Positions 1-7,998 of a stretch of 44,934 nt of DNA are shown here, in pieces; the stretch's first letter is position 1, and each line of letters opens with the position of its first letter. The notes under the pieces are model-generated. The model saw only the letters and a list, made by a program, of their open reading frames with translations. It ran no database searches and was not told the origin of the DNA. Location of the stretch: the NCBI GenBank assembly GCA_964344965.1, contig CAYFPJ010000008.1:1-44934 (forward strand), in the 5' to 3' direction. Origin of the DNA: UM-FILTER-37-12 sp964344965. GTDB lineage: Bacteria > Patescibacteriota > Patescibacteriia > Magasanikbacterales > UBA922. Both the position numbers and the translations under genes were made by a program.

Positions 1-23
1 GAAGTCCGTATCATCCCGTTAAT

Positions 24-42
24 CCACCGACGTAGTCGGTGG
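24..42. repeat. Palindromic tag at window start
   Basis: A perfect 8-bp palindrome, CCACCGAC and GTCGGTGG around gta, followed by an AT-rich TAATTAAATTC tail. It has the same architecture as the tag at 44899-44917 (arms CCACTGAC and GTCAGTGG around gaa). It belongs to a dispersed family of GC-rich hairpins in this genome. Confidence 0.75.
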
Positions 43-66
43 TAATTAAATTCACTTAGAAATTAT

Positions 67-97
67 AAAAACTCGTCCTAATAGACGAGTTTTGTTT
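67..97 (+). terminator. Intrinsic terminator just before the M23 gene
   Basis: A 10-bp stem, AAAACTCGTC with GACGAGTTTT, has the loop ctaata and the tail TTTTGTTT. It presumably ends the gene upstream of the window. It finishes only 8 nt before the ATG at 106, leaving no room for a normal promoter after it. Confidence 0.8.
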
Positions 98-105
98 CCC
101 TATTT

Positions 106-1320
106 ATGAAGAAAATATTAGTAGTTCTTATTTTGGTGGTTTTGGCTGGCTTTTTTATTTTTAGTGAACCAGATGATTTAAAAAATTTTGACACCGAAGA
201 TAATAAGGAGGTTTTGAATACTGAAGTTTTTTTAGAGAAAGAGATGGAAGAGCGAGTTGAAAAATTCCCAATAGAGAGTGGTGATACTTTTACTATAGTG
301 ATGGAAAGAATGGGATTTGAATATAGTGACGCTCTTGCCATAGTAGATGTAGCTAGCACTACTTATGACTTTACAAAGATCAAGGCTGGTAAGAATTTTC
401 GTAAAATTTTTGTAGATGAAGTTTTTGATCGTCTAGAGTATGATATTGATATAGAGGAATTTGTAACTATTTCAAAAAATGAAAATGTTTGGTCAGTAAC
501 CAGACAAGACATATCTTATGAGGTGGAAGCTGTTTCTGTGAAAGGTGTTATTGAGTCTTCCCTTTTTTTGGCTGGTAATGAGATCGGGCTTGATGATGCA
601 ACAATTCTTGATTTGGCTGATGTGTTTGCCTGGGAGATAGACTTTGCCACTGTCATTCAGAAGGGGGATTCATTTTCACTAATGTATGAAAAAAGGAGTA
701 GGGATGGCGAAGTTGGTCCATCTGGAAAAATTTTAGCCGCCACTTTTACCAATGTAGGGAAAGAGTTCACTGCTCTTCGCTTTGAAGATCCGGATGGAGG
801 TGTGGGATACTACAATACAGATGGAGAATCATTAATCCGTCCTTTTCTCAAGGCTCCTCTTCGCTATTCTCGTATTAGCTCTGGCTATACTAATGCCAGA
901 TTTCATCCTGTCACCAAGACTACTTCTCCTCATTTGGCGATTGACTACGCCGCCCCAATTGGTACTCCCATCTTGTCTACAGCCAGTGGGATAGTGAAGT
1001 TCGCGGGTTGGAATGGAGGATATGGGAAATTAATCACTATTCACCACAATGATACTTGGCGGACCAATTATGCTCATCTTTCAGCATTTGCCAAGAATAT
1101 TACTTTTGGAACTAGAGTAGAACAGGGTGATGTCATTGGCTATGTTGGCTCTACTGGCTGGTCTACTGGACCTCACTTGCATTATGAAATGATAAAAAAT
1201 GGCAGCAAGGTCAATCCTCTCACAGTGGAGCTGCCAGCAGGGGATCCTGTCAAAGATGAGTGGAGGATTTCGTTTGATAATGAAAAATATAAATTTAAAG
1301 ATTTTTTTGGTGGTGATTAG
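106..1320 (+). CDS. M23-family (LytM) metallopeptidase, membrane anchored
   Basis: Predicted zinc peptidoglycan endopeptidase of 404 aa, acting outside the membrane on cell-wall crosslinks. An N-terminal hydrophobic segment (about residues 3-19) acts as signal or anchor. Residues 50-230 resemble the LysM/OapA-like N-terminal part of MepM-type proteins. The C-terminal M23 domain (about 255-372) has the metal-binding HxxxD (H276, D280), the YAHLS histidine (H324) and the HLHYE motif (H357, H359), so all catalytic residues are present. The ATG at 106 keeps the membrane segment intact but has no Shine-Dalgarno sequence and lies directly after an intrinsic terminator. The next gene starts 38 bp downstream with its own promoter. 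Confidence 0.93.
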   Translation: MKKILVVLILVVLAGFFIFSEPDDLKNFDTEDNKEVLNTEVFLEKEMEERVEKFPIESGDTFTIVMERMGFEYSDALAIVDVASTTYDFTKIKAGKNFRKIFVDEVFDRLEYDIDIEEFVTISKNENVWSVTRQDISYEVEAVSVKGVIESSLFLAGNEIGLDDATILDLADVFAWEIDFATVIQKGDSFSLMYEKRSRDGEVGPSGKILAATFTNVGKEFTALRFEDPDGGVGYYNTDGESLIRPFLKAPLRYSRISSGYTNARFHPVTKTTSPHLAIDYAAPIGTPILSTASGIVKFAGWNGGYGKLITIHHNDTWRTNYAHLSAFAKNITFGTRVEQGDVIGYVGSTGWSTGPHLHYEMIKNGSKVNPLTVELPAGDPVKDEWRISFDNEKYKFKDFFGGD

Positions 1321-1323
1321 ATA

Positions 1324-1358
1324 TTGTTTTTTATACAAAAATCGTTATAATAGTAAAT
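1324..1358 (+). promoter_or_regulatory. Promoter of the export cluster, probably leaderless
   Basis: TTGTTT (1324-1329), a 16-bp spacer and TATAAT (1346-1351) stand 7 nt before the ATG at 1359. The transcription start would coincide with the start codon, so the mRNA is probably leaderless. Confidence 0.75.
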
Positions 1359-3194
1359 ATGAGGAAAATAAAAAATCTTTTTAAGAAAAAATTATTTTGG
1401 TTTTTTGTTGCACTTGCAGTTGTGTTATTTTTTGTTTTTTCTACAGGACCTAAGACAAGCTCAATAGAATTTTCTAGCACTAAGGTGGAGAAAATAGATT
1501 TGATTCAGTCTGTCAGTGAGACTGGTTCTGTTGTCGCCGACTTAGAGATATTGTATGGATGGGAAGTCTCCGGTAAGGTGGTAGAAATATTGAAAGAAGT
1601 AGGTGAAGAAATAAAGAAAGATGAGGTGATCGCTAGACTTAGTAGCACCAAACAAAAAGCTAGACTCAATGAAGCTTATTCTCTTCTGTCTGCTGCCAAA
1701 GCAAAATTAAATCTAGAAATCGTAGGACCAAGTGATGGCGAAAAGAATAAATCTTTAGCAACCATCAATCAAGCCAAAGCAGCAGTAGACCAATTCAAGG
1801 CAACTCTTGAAAAAACAAAAGCTACAGCAGAATCTGATATCAATGATGCCAAGAAAGTATTAGAAGATGCTGAAAATGATCTCCAGCTGGCCGAAGGTGG
1901 AGAGGATAGTCAGCTGGTTCAAGATGCCTACTCTGATTTGGTCAATGTCTTGAAATCAGCATTGACCAATATTTCCAATGCTCTTACCGAAGTAGACAAT
2001 ATCCTTGGAGTGGATAATATCTATGCCAATGAAGATTTTGAAGGTGTTTTGGGATTGGGGGATTTGTTGACACTACCTGTCGCAAAAAATTCTTATAGCA
2101 TTGCTCGAAACGCTAAAAAAGATTTGCAAAGTGATGTCATTTCTCTTTCTTCTTCTGATGAGCATAGTTTCATTGATAGTATATCTGAGGAAGTAGATAC
2201 TGTCATCAGTCTTACCCAAAAAAGTCTGTATGACACTCAGAGTGTCCTCAGCGCCACCTCTCCGATTGCCAGCCTAACACAGGCTGAGCTAGATGTATTG
2301 AAAACTGGGGTCAGTACTGAGCAAGCTGCTGTCAATACTTCTGCTACCGATTTAACTAACTCTGTTCAAGCAGTGTCGACTGCTCGCAATTCTCTTTCAT
2401 CATACCAAATTGCCTATGACAAAGCAGTCTTGGATCTAGAAAATACCAAAAAAAAATCAGCAGCTGATATCGATATTGCCGAGGCCCAGCTCAATGCCAA
2501 GAAAGCCAGCCTCCAAGAAGCCGAAGCTTCACATGATGTGCTCGTCTCCGACCCGCGTGATGTCGACCTGGCCTCTCTTCAAGCAGAAGTAAATCGCCAG
2601 GCTGCCAATGCTCAAGCTTTGCAAGATGATGTCAACAAGACCGAACTTATCGCACTTGCTGATGGAGTCCTGGCCAAGCTAGATATTGATGTGGGTGAAA
2701 ATGTCAGCGCCAATCAAGAAGTAATCACACTGACTTCTTCTGAATATAATATAGAAGTGGACATTTCCGAATCAGATGTGGCTAAGGTTTCTATTGGAGA
2801 TGAAGTGATGGTGACTCTCGACGCCTTTGGTGATGATGTTCATTTTGAGGGGAGTGTTGTTTCTATTGAGCCGGAAGAGACAGAGATATCCGGAGTGGTG
2901 TACTATAAGACCAACATCCTCTTGGGCGAATATCCTGATTATCCCATCAAGTCTGGAATGACCGCCAATGTGAATATCGAGACTGACAAAAGAGCAGACG
3001 TGGTAGTGGTGCCACGCCGAGCTGTGATATCACAAGATGACAAAAAAATTGTCCGAGTGCTCACTGACCTGGAGACTGCTTTTTTTGAAGAGCGTGAAGT
3101 GACTACTGGACTTGAGGGAGATGATGGACTGGTAGAAGTTTTGTCGGGGCTTGAGGAAGGTGAAGAGATTATTACGTTTTTGAAGGAAGAGTAA
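1359..3194 (+). CDS. HlyD/MacA-like membrane fusion (adaptor) protein
   Basis: Predicted 611-aa efflux or export adaptor that works with the MacB-like ATPase and permeases downstream. It has one transmembrane segment (about 12-28), then the first lipoyl half (GWEVSGKVVEILKEVG, about 67-82). A very long alpha-helical coiled-coil region (about 100-425, rich in Ala, Lys, Glu, Ser) follows. The second lipoyl half starts near 428 (GVLAKLDIDVGENVSAN), followed by beta-barrel and membrane-proximal domains. The coiled coil is longer than in typical MacA. This may let it span a thick envelope, or it may bind a non-TolC partner; both are inference. The DUF559 repeat element lies between it and the ATPase gene. 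Confidence 0.88.
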   Translation: MRKIKNLFKKKLFWFFVALAVVLFFVFSTGPKTSSIEFSSTKVEKIDLIQSVSETGSVVADLEILYGWEVSGKVVEILKEVGEEIKKDEVIARLSSTKQKARLNEAYSLLSAAKAKLNLEIVGPSDGEKNKSLATINQAKAAVDQFKATLEKTKATAESDINDAKKVLEDAENDLQLAEGGEDSQLVQDAYSDLVNVLKSALTNISNALTEVDNILGVDNIYANEDFEGVLGLGDLLTLPVAKNSYSIARNAKKDLQSDVISLSSSDEHSFIDSISEEVDTVISLTQKSLYDTQSVLSATSPIASLTQAELDVLKTGVSTEQAAVNTSATDLTNSVQAVSTARNSLSSYQIAYDKAVLDLENTKKKSAADIDIAEAQLNAKKASLQEAEASHDVLVSDPRDVDLASLQAEVNRQAANAQALQDDVNKTELIALADGVLAKLDIDVGENVSANQEVITLTSSEYNIEVDISESDVAKVSIGDEVMVTLDAFGDDVHFEGSVVSIEPEETEISGVVYYKTNILLGEYPDYPIKSGMTANVNIETDKRADVVVVPRRAVISQDDKKIVRVLTDLETAFFEEREVTTGLEGDDGLVEVLSGLEEGEEIITFLKEE

Positions 3195-3224
3195 AAGCTT
3201 TCCCATGCAGAATGAGGGGATTTT

Positions 3225-3718
3225 CCCTCCCCTACTAGGGGAGGGTTAGGGAGGGGTTACACAGCAAGAAAGACGTCTTACTAAACAAAGAGGAGGGTAT
3301 GTCCTACGACAAATATTACCAAAACATTCCACAAATGGAATCACGAAGGAGGAAACTAAGAAGAGACATGACATGGGCGGAAAAGCTATTTTGGATCCAA
3401 GTAAAAAATAAAGCTTTGGGGTATAAATTTCGCAGGCAGTTCAGTATTGAACGTTTTATAGTTGATTTTTATTGTCACAGACTGAAATTGATCGTAGAAA
3501 TAGATGGGTTTAGTCATGAGAACGAACAACAAAAAAGCTATGATGCTTGGCGACAAAAGAAGCTGGAAGGATTAGGATGCATTGTGATTAGATATACAGA
3601 TGCCAAAGTTCTCAATGATACCGAATCAGTAAAATATCATCTTCTTCGAGTAATTCAATCTTTGGGCTATAGTGATCCTCTCCGGATAACCCCACCTGTC
3701 CTCCCCTAATAGGGGAGG
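3225..3718 (+). mobile_element. DUF559 repeat element with terminal inverted repeats
   Basis: About 494 bp bounded by related ends. The left end (3225-3260) is a CCTCCCC/GGGGAGG hairpin followed by GGGAGGGGTTAC. The right end (3687-3718) is TAACCCCACCTG followed by a CCTCCCC/GGGGAGG hairpin. The only gene inside is the DUF559 ORF, whose last residues are read from the right repeat. A 91-bp copy with the same two ends but no gene is at 6105-6195. No target-site duplication was confirmed. Confidence 0.7.
3299..3709 (+). CDS. DUF559 endonuclease-like protein
   Basis: A 136-aa DUF559 protein, a family with the Vsr / PD-(D/E)XK nuclease-like fold. The family signature is present: RRDMTWAEKLFW (21-32), KFRRQF (43-48), FIVDFYC (53-59) and VEIDG (66-70). 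D56, E67 and D69 are the likely metal-binding residues, followed by YDAWRQKKLEGLGCIVIRYT. A purine-rich GAGGAGGG lies just before the ATG. The C-terminus (ITPPVLP) is translated from the element's right inverted repeat. The gene sits between the adaptor and ATPase genes of one export cluster, so it is best read as cargo or mobiliser of an inserted repeat element. Nuclease activity is inferred from the family only. Confidence 0.88.
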   Translation: MSYDKYYQNIPQMESRRRKLRRDMTWAEKLFWIQVKNKALGYKFRRQFSIERFIVDFYCHRLKLIVEIDGFSHENEQQKSYDAWRQKKLEGLGCIVIRYTDAKVLNDTESVKYHLLRVIQSLGYSDPLRITPPVLP

Positions 3719-3731
3719 AACGTACTGTCAT

Positions 3732-4445
3732 ATGCCCCTTATAAACATCAAAAATCTAAAAAAAACTTATATAACTGGTGATGTAAAAACTCCAGTACTT
3801 CATGGCATTGATCTGGAAATCAACGAAGGCGAGTTTGTGGCGATCATGGGTCCATCTGGATCAGGCAAGTCGACACTCATGCATATCTTGAGTTTTCTAG
3901 ACAACTTGACTGAAGGAGAGTATATGTTTGAAGGCAAAGATGTATCTACTCTTACTTCTGATGAATTGGCTCATATGCGGAATGAGAAAATTGGTTTTGT
4001 CTTCCAGGCTTTCAATCTTTTGCCGCGCACTACTGTCTATGATAATGTTGCTTTGCCCCTCCTGTATTCCAAGAAAAAACTTGATGAAAAAGATATAAAG
4101 AAAGCAATCAAAGATGTCGGCTTGGATCATCGCATAGAAAATACTTCCAATCAGCTTTCTGGTGGAGAGAAACAGCGCGTCGCCATTGCTCGGGCGATTG
4201 TCAATGACCCCGACATACTATTTGCTGATGAGCCGACTGGGAATTTGGATAGTAAGACGGGAACAGAGATTATGAAGATCTTGGAAAAACTAAATGATGA
4301 TGGCCGGACAATTATCATGGTTACGCACGAGCAAGATACAGCTAGTCATGCCAAACGAATTGTAAGATTGCGTGATGGGATGGTGGAATCTGACAAGATT
4401 GTCAATGGGAGAAGAAGGACGGGGGATGGCGCTCTTAGCAAGTAG
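3732..4445 (+). CDS. MacB/LolD-type ABC transporter ATP-binding protein
   Basis: ATPase of 237 aa that should power the two FtsX/MacB-type permeases downstream. Walker A is GPSGSGKST (40-48), the Q-loop lies in FQAFNLLP (91-98), the signature LSGGEKQ is at 142-148, Walker B is DILFADEP (161-168) and the switch histidine is H199. All motifs are intact. Length fits the LolD/MacB family plus a short C-terminal extension. It follows the DUF559 element by 13 bp, so transcription from the adaptor promoter must cross that element. Confidence 0.93.
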   Translation: MPLINIKNLKKTYITGDVKTPVLHGIDLEINEGEFVAIMGPSGSGKSTLMHILSFLDNLTEGEYMFEGKDVSTLTSDELAHMRNEKIGFVFQAFNLLPRTTVYDNVALPLLYSKKKLDEKDIKKAIKDVGLDHRIENTSNQLSGGEKQRVAIARAIVNDPDILFADEPTGNLDSKTGTEIMKILEKLNDDGRTIIMVTHEQDTASHAKRIVRLRDGMVESDKIVNGRRRTGDGALSK

Positions 4446-4502
4446 CATGGAACATGGATCATGTAACATTGAACATGAAACATATAACAAATAACAAATA
4501 AT

Positions 4503-4529
4503 AAAAAGAGGTAAGAGGCCTCTTTTTTG
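4503..4529 (+). terminator. Intrinsic terminator after the ATPase gene
   Basis: The stem AAAAAGAGG with CCTCTTTTTT (loop taagagg) lies between the ATPase gene and the convergent minus-strand gene. Its A and T flanks allow it to work in both directions. Confidence 0.75.
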
Positions 4530-4542
4530 TTTCTTTAAACTA

Positions 4543-4758
4543 TTATATGTTTAGCAATTTTGATCCTAGGTAGGCAATGATACCGAGGCAGAGTGGGTAG
4601 ATAACAAGGAGCCAGATGTAGGAAATCATATTTGCTTTGCTTGGATTTTTTAGAAATTCGTACCAGCTCAAAAAACCAAGACGAGAGGCAATAATGTTTA
4701 GTGCTATTGCTCCTAAGAGGATTATGGTGCCTAGGAAAAATATGTAGATTGGTTTCAT
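4543..4758 (-). CDS. Small two-helix membrane protein, minus strand
   Basis: A 71-aa protein of unknown function and the only minus-strand gene I accept here. Two hydrophobic segments (about 4-26 and 46-68) flank a short loop containing LSWYEFLKNPSKAN. The composition and the tight fit between the terminator at 4503-4529 and the divergent permease promoter support a real gene. Small proteins of this kind are common in Patescibacteria, but I do not recognise a named family. It interrupts the transport cluster, so the permeases must have their own promoter. Confidence 0.6.
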   Translation of the reverse strand: MKPIYIFFLGTIILLGAIALNIIASRLGFLSWYEFLKNPSKANMISYIWLLVIYPLCLGIIAYLGSKLLNI

Positions 4759-4854
4759 ATGTTTTTATATTGTCTGACTAGAAATTATCCATACTCTTTC
4801 TTATATAATATCCCTATATAGCATAAAATACAAATGGCCTCCTTGCTCTTCAAG

Positions 4855-4869
4855 TGTTATAATACCCCC
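4855..4869 (+). promoter_or_regulatory. Extended -10 promoter of first permease
   Basis: TGTTATAAT (4855-4863) is an extended -10 box (TGn plus TATAAT). It ends 6 nt before the ATG at 4870. No clear -35 is seen. The spacing predicts a leaderless mRNA and argues for the 4870 start over an in-frame ATG at 4834. Confidence 0.7.
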
Positions 4870-6096
4870 ATGACCATCCTCTCCTCCTACAAAACAGCTC
4901 TCAAAAACCTCTTTGTTAACAAGCGGAGGTCATTTTTGACTATGCTTGGTCTAATTATTGGAATTTCTTCTGTCATTCTTGTTATGAGTGCTGGAGCTGG
5001 GGCGCAGAGTCTGATCACCGGCCAAGTCCAGAAGCGAGGTACAGATCAGGTAGTCATCTTGGCTGGAGCGAGTGATCCAGAAGGTCCGCCAGCCCAAGCT
5101 CTCGGCATCGTCATTACCACTCTGACCGAAGGTGACAAAGACGCTATAATGGACAAGCACAATGTCACCCATCTTACTCATGCTGCTGGCTATATTACTG
5201 GTAATGGTATATTGAAATGGGGTAGTGAGAACCGTAGCGTCAACTACACTGGCGCTAGTGCCGATTATCAGGTGATAGAAAATGTAGAAATAGCTGATGG
5301 GCGTTTTTTTTCCGAATTTGAGAATGAAGCACGTGAGCCCGTTTTAGTTCTTGGAGCAGAAATCAAAGAAGAAATTTTTGGTAACAGTCCGGCTGTCGGT
5401 GAGCGAGTCAAGCTGGATGACAAGCAGTTTCGCGTCATTGGCGTCTTGGCTGTGCAAGGCACGACTGTCTTCGAAGACGTAGATAATGCGGTTTTGATGC
5501 CACTACGTGTAGCTCAGTACAATCTTCTTGGTGTACGGCATGTCACCTTTATCCGGACAGAAGTCGCTGGAGAAGAATACATTGATCAGACCGAAGAAGA
5601 GATTCGCCAAACTTTGGTAGACCGTCATGGTGAGGAAGATTTTTCTATTCGCAATACAGCCGATGCCTTGACTGTCCTTACCAATATCACAAACGCCCTT
5701 AAGTATTTTTTGGTAGCTATCGCGGCAGTCTCTCTTTTTGTCGGTGGGGTAGGAATCATGAATATCATGTTGATTGCTGTTCAAGAAAAAACCAGGGAGA
5801 TAGGACTCCGAAAATCTGTCGGGGCACGAGAGAAGGATATTTTGGTGCAGTTTTTGATCGAGACGATTTTTCTTTCTTTGGTTGGAGGCTTGATTGGCTT
5901 GATTATTGGCATCTTCTTTGCTTTCATTATTGCCCAGGTCGTACAAGGTCTTGGGTACGAATATCAGTTTATTGTTTCTCTTTCTTCTATTGTTGTGTCG
6001 ATGTTAGTTACTATGGTTATTGGCTTAATTTTTGGTGTTTACCCTGCTCGTAAAGCTGCACGGTTGGACCCGATTGATGCGCTTAGGTATGAGTAG
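4870..6096 (+). CDS. MacB/FtsX-type ABC transporter permease 1
   Basis: Permease with the MacB architecture. A first transmembrane helix (TMLGLIIGISSVILVMSAG) is followed by a large extracytoplasmic MacB-PCD domain. Three C-terminal helices form the FtsX domain, with GGVGIMNIMLIAVQEKTREIGLRKSVGA between helices one and two of the set and a typical DPIDALRYE end. I place the start at 4870 (MTILSSYKTALKNLF) because an extended -10 box ends 6 nt before it; the in-frame ATG at 4834 lies upstream of that promoter. Substrate is unknown. It probably pairs with the second permease (6208-7452) as a heterodimer. Confidence 0.9.
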   Translation: MTILSSYKTALKNLFVNKRRSFLTMLGLIIGISSVILVMSAGAGAQSLITGQVQKRGTDQVVILAGASDPEGPPAQALGIVITTLTEGDKDAIMDKHNVTHLTHAAGYITGNGILKWGSENRSVNYTGASADYQVIENVEIADGRFFSEFENEAREPVLVLGAEIKEEIFGNSPAVGERVKLDDKQFRVIGVLAVQGTTVFEDVDNAVLMPLRVAQYNLLGVRHVTFIRTEVAGEEYIDQTEEEIRQTLVDRHGEEDFSIRNTADALTVLTNITNALKYFLVAIAAVSLFVGGVGIMNIMLIAVQEKTREIGLRKSVGAREKDILVQFLIETIFLSLVGGLIGLIIGIFFAFIIAQVVQGLGYEYQFIVSLSSIVVSMLVTMVIGLIFGVYPARKAARLDPIDALRYE

Positions 6097-6104
6097 GAAA
6101 AGCT

Positions 6105-6195
6105 CCTCCCCTAGTAGGGGAGGTTGGGAGGGGTTACGTACTACCAAGATCTAACTTGCTAAGTAACCCCCTCTAACTCCCCCTACTAGGGGGAG
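6105..6195. repeat. Gene-less 91-bp relative of the DUF559 element
   Basis: The left end is a CCTCCCC-tagt-GGGGAGG-type hairpin followed by TTGGGAGGGGTTAC. The right end is GTAACCCCCTC followed by a CTCCCCC/GGGGGAG hairpin. Both ends match those of the DUF559 element at 3225-3718. It fills the gap between the two permease genes and looks like a non-autonomous (MITE-like) copy. Confidence 0.8.
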
Positions 6196-6207
6196 AATAA
6201 TAAAAAT

Positions 6208-7452
6208 ATGCAAAAAACTTTCAGCCTAGCTTTCCGACAACTCCGCAAACACAAAGGCCGGACAGCTCTCACTATTTTTGGTATTACCATTGGTATTATG
6301 GTGGTCATTTTGGTGCTCTCTGCTGGCAATGGTGTGAAGGGTTTGATCCTCTCCGAAGTAGATAGCTTTGGCGACAACTGGATCAATGTGGAAGTCAAAG
6401 TTCCAAGCACCAGTCAATTTTCAGCTGAAAATGCCCAAGGTCAGGCACGAGGAGTGACTATCACCACTATGAAAACCGAAGATGCCGAAGCTATAGAAGA
6501 TCTTGACAACATAAGTAATGTCTACGCCGGAGTGACTACTCAAGCTGTGGTTTCTAGAGGTAATGAGAAAAAACAGCCTATGTTTTTTGCAGTCAGTCCA
6601 TCTTATATTGATATTGACGGTGGAAGCGAGATGGAAGTGGGACGGTTTTTTTATGAAGAAGAAAATGATGGTGCTAGCCAGGTAATCGTCCTCGGATCTG
6701 CTCTTCGTGATACTTTATTTGGCAATGATAATCCAGTTGGTCAGCAAGTTAAAGTGGGTGGAAGATCATTTCGGGTGGTCGGTGTGATGGCTGAGCGGGG
6801 GGCAACTGGCTTTTTCAATTATGATGAGCTCGCCTATGTCCCAGTGAAGACAGCTCAGAAAAAGATGATGGGCATTGACCATATTTTGTTCATGATTGCA
6901 GAGGTATACGATGTAGATAAAGCTGAGGCGACGGCTGAGGAAATCCGCTGGTTGATGCGTGATCGTCATGATATCACTGATCCTGCCAAAGATGACTTTG
7001 CTGTCACCACCCAAGAAGAATCAATCAAAACTATTGAAACCATCTTTTTTGGTATCCAGGTCCTTTTGGTAGTTTTGGCAACCATTTCTCTCATTGTCGG
7101 TGGAGTGGGGATTATGAATGTCATGTATGTGTCGGTGGTTGAGCGAACTTTTGAGATTGGCCTCCGTAAGTCAGTCGGAGCTACTGAAAAAAACATTCGT
7201 CGTCAGTTTTTGTCCGAAGCCATCGTTCTTACTTTTTTTGGCGGACTGATCGGGATCGCTCTTGGTATTTTTATTTCTTTCATGGTTTCTTTTGGAGCTA
7301 AGCAAGCCGGGTTGGATTGGGAATTTATAATCTCCGTTCCTTCTATTGTCCTCGGAGTTTCTTTTTCTGTCACTGTTGGTCTTATATTTGGGTATTTCCC
7401 AGCTAAGCAGGCTGCCACTCTTGATCCGATTACAGCTTTGAGACATGAATAG
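6208..7452 (+). CDS. MacB/FtsX-type ABC transporter permease 2
   Basis: Second permease of 414 aa, homologous to the preceding one. The N-terminal helix (RTALTIFGITIGIMVVILVLSAG in substance, about 18-40) precedes a MacB-PCD domain. Three C-terminal helices carry the conserved GGVGIMNVMYV and ERTFEIGLRKSVGA segments, ending in PAKQAATLDPITALRHE. With the adaptor and ATPase it completes a four-gene MacAB-like exporter. The 12-nt gap to the preceding MITE-like repeat leaves no room for a promoter, so it is probably co-transcribed with permease 1 through the repeat. Confidence 0.9.
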   Translation: MQKTFSLAFRQLRKHKGRTALTIFGITIGIMVVILVLSAGNGVKGLILSEVDSFGDNWINVEVKVPSTSQFSAENAQGQARGVTITTMKTEDAEAIEDLDNISNVYAGVTTQAVVSRGNEKKQPMFFAVSPSYIDIDGGSEMEVGRFFYEEENDGASQVIVLGSALRDTLFGNDNPVGQQVKVGGRSFRVVGVMAERGATGFFNYDELAYVPVKTAQKKMMGIDHILFMIAEVYDVDKAEATAEEIRWLMRDRHDITDPAKDDFAVTTQEESIKTIETIFFGIQVLLVVLATISLIVGGVGIMNVMYVSVVERTFEIGLRKSVGATEKNIRRQFLSEAIVLTFFGGLIGIALGIFISFMVSFGAKQAGLDWEFIISVPSIVLGVSFSVTVGLIFGYFPAKQAATLDPITALRHE

Positions 7453-7473
7453 AAGTGTGCTAACATAGATATT
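7438..7473 (+). promoter_or_regulatory. Promoter of lipoprotein gene, probably leaderless
   Basis: TTGAGA (7438-7443), 17-bp spacer, TAACAT (7461-7466), then 7 nt to the ATG at 7474. The -35 box overlaps the end of the preceding permease gene. Confidence 0.6.
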
Positions 7474-7986
7474 ATGTATAAAGAAAATAAAAAGGTGCTA
7501 GGTAGATTATTTTTTGTCACAATTTTGCTTTTTTTCGTAGTGGGTTGCGGAGTGCAACATGATGATGTCAATAATGAAGAAGATAGCATAAGTGTAAGTT
7601 TTGAAAAATCACAACCTACTCAGGATGAAATTTCTAAAACACAGGAATACCCTTTTGAGGGTGAATGGTTTTTTTCTCAAGAGCATAAAGAATATTATCC
7701 AGGACCAGATGGAAAAGAAATTTCGAGTGGAATATCTTCATTCAAGAGATGGGAATTTGGCAATGGAAAATTTCAAATGACTGGCTATCCGATAATCGAG
7801 TCCAGTGGTACTTATGAAGTAGTTTCAGAGATGGGCACAAAATTTGATTTGAAACTAAACGATCCTAATATTTATATTCCACCTGATCCTGGAGTCCCAA
7901 AAAATATTATTCGTATAGAAAAAGCTGAGACACCAGGTACCTGGTATATTGGTGGTGAAGGTCCGTTTGTACTGGTGGAAGAATAA
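7474..7986 (+). CDS. Predicted lipoprotein, unknown function
   Basis: A 170-aa protein with a lipoprotein signal peptide: a basic start (MYKENKKVLGRL), hydrophobic core, and lipobox FVVGC with Cys at about residue 25. An acidic linker and then a soluble domain follow (FEGEWFFSQEHKEYY, KRWEFGNGKF, GTYEVVSEMGTKFDL). The domain looks like a small lipocalin-like beta structure; this is a guess from composition. It is separated by only 12 bp from the membrane-protein gene downstream, so the two are probably co-transcribed. Confidence 0.8.
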   Translation: MYKENKKVLGRLFFVTILLFFVVGCGVQHDDVNNEEDSISVSFEKSQPTQDEISKTQEYPFEGEWFFSQEHKEYYPGPDGKEISSGISSFKRWEFGNGKFQMTGYPIIESSGTYEVVSEMGTKFDLKLNDPNIYIPPDPGVPKNIIRIEKAETPGTWYIGGEGPFVLVEE

Positions 7987-7998
7987 TTTTTATAATTT

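Noticed and set aside
4834..4869. Upstream ATG of permease 1
   Set aside because: It lies upstream of the extended -10 box that ends 6 nt before the ATG at 4870; the added residues are not like a permease start.
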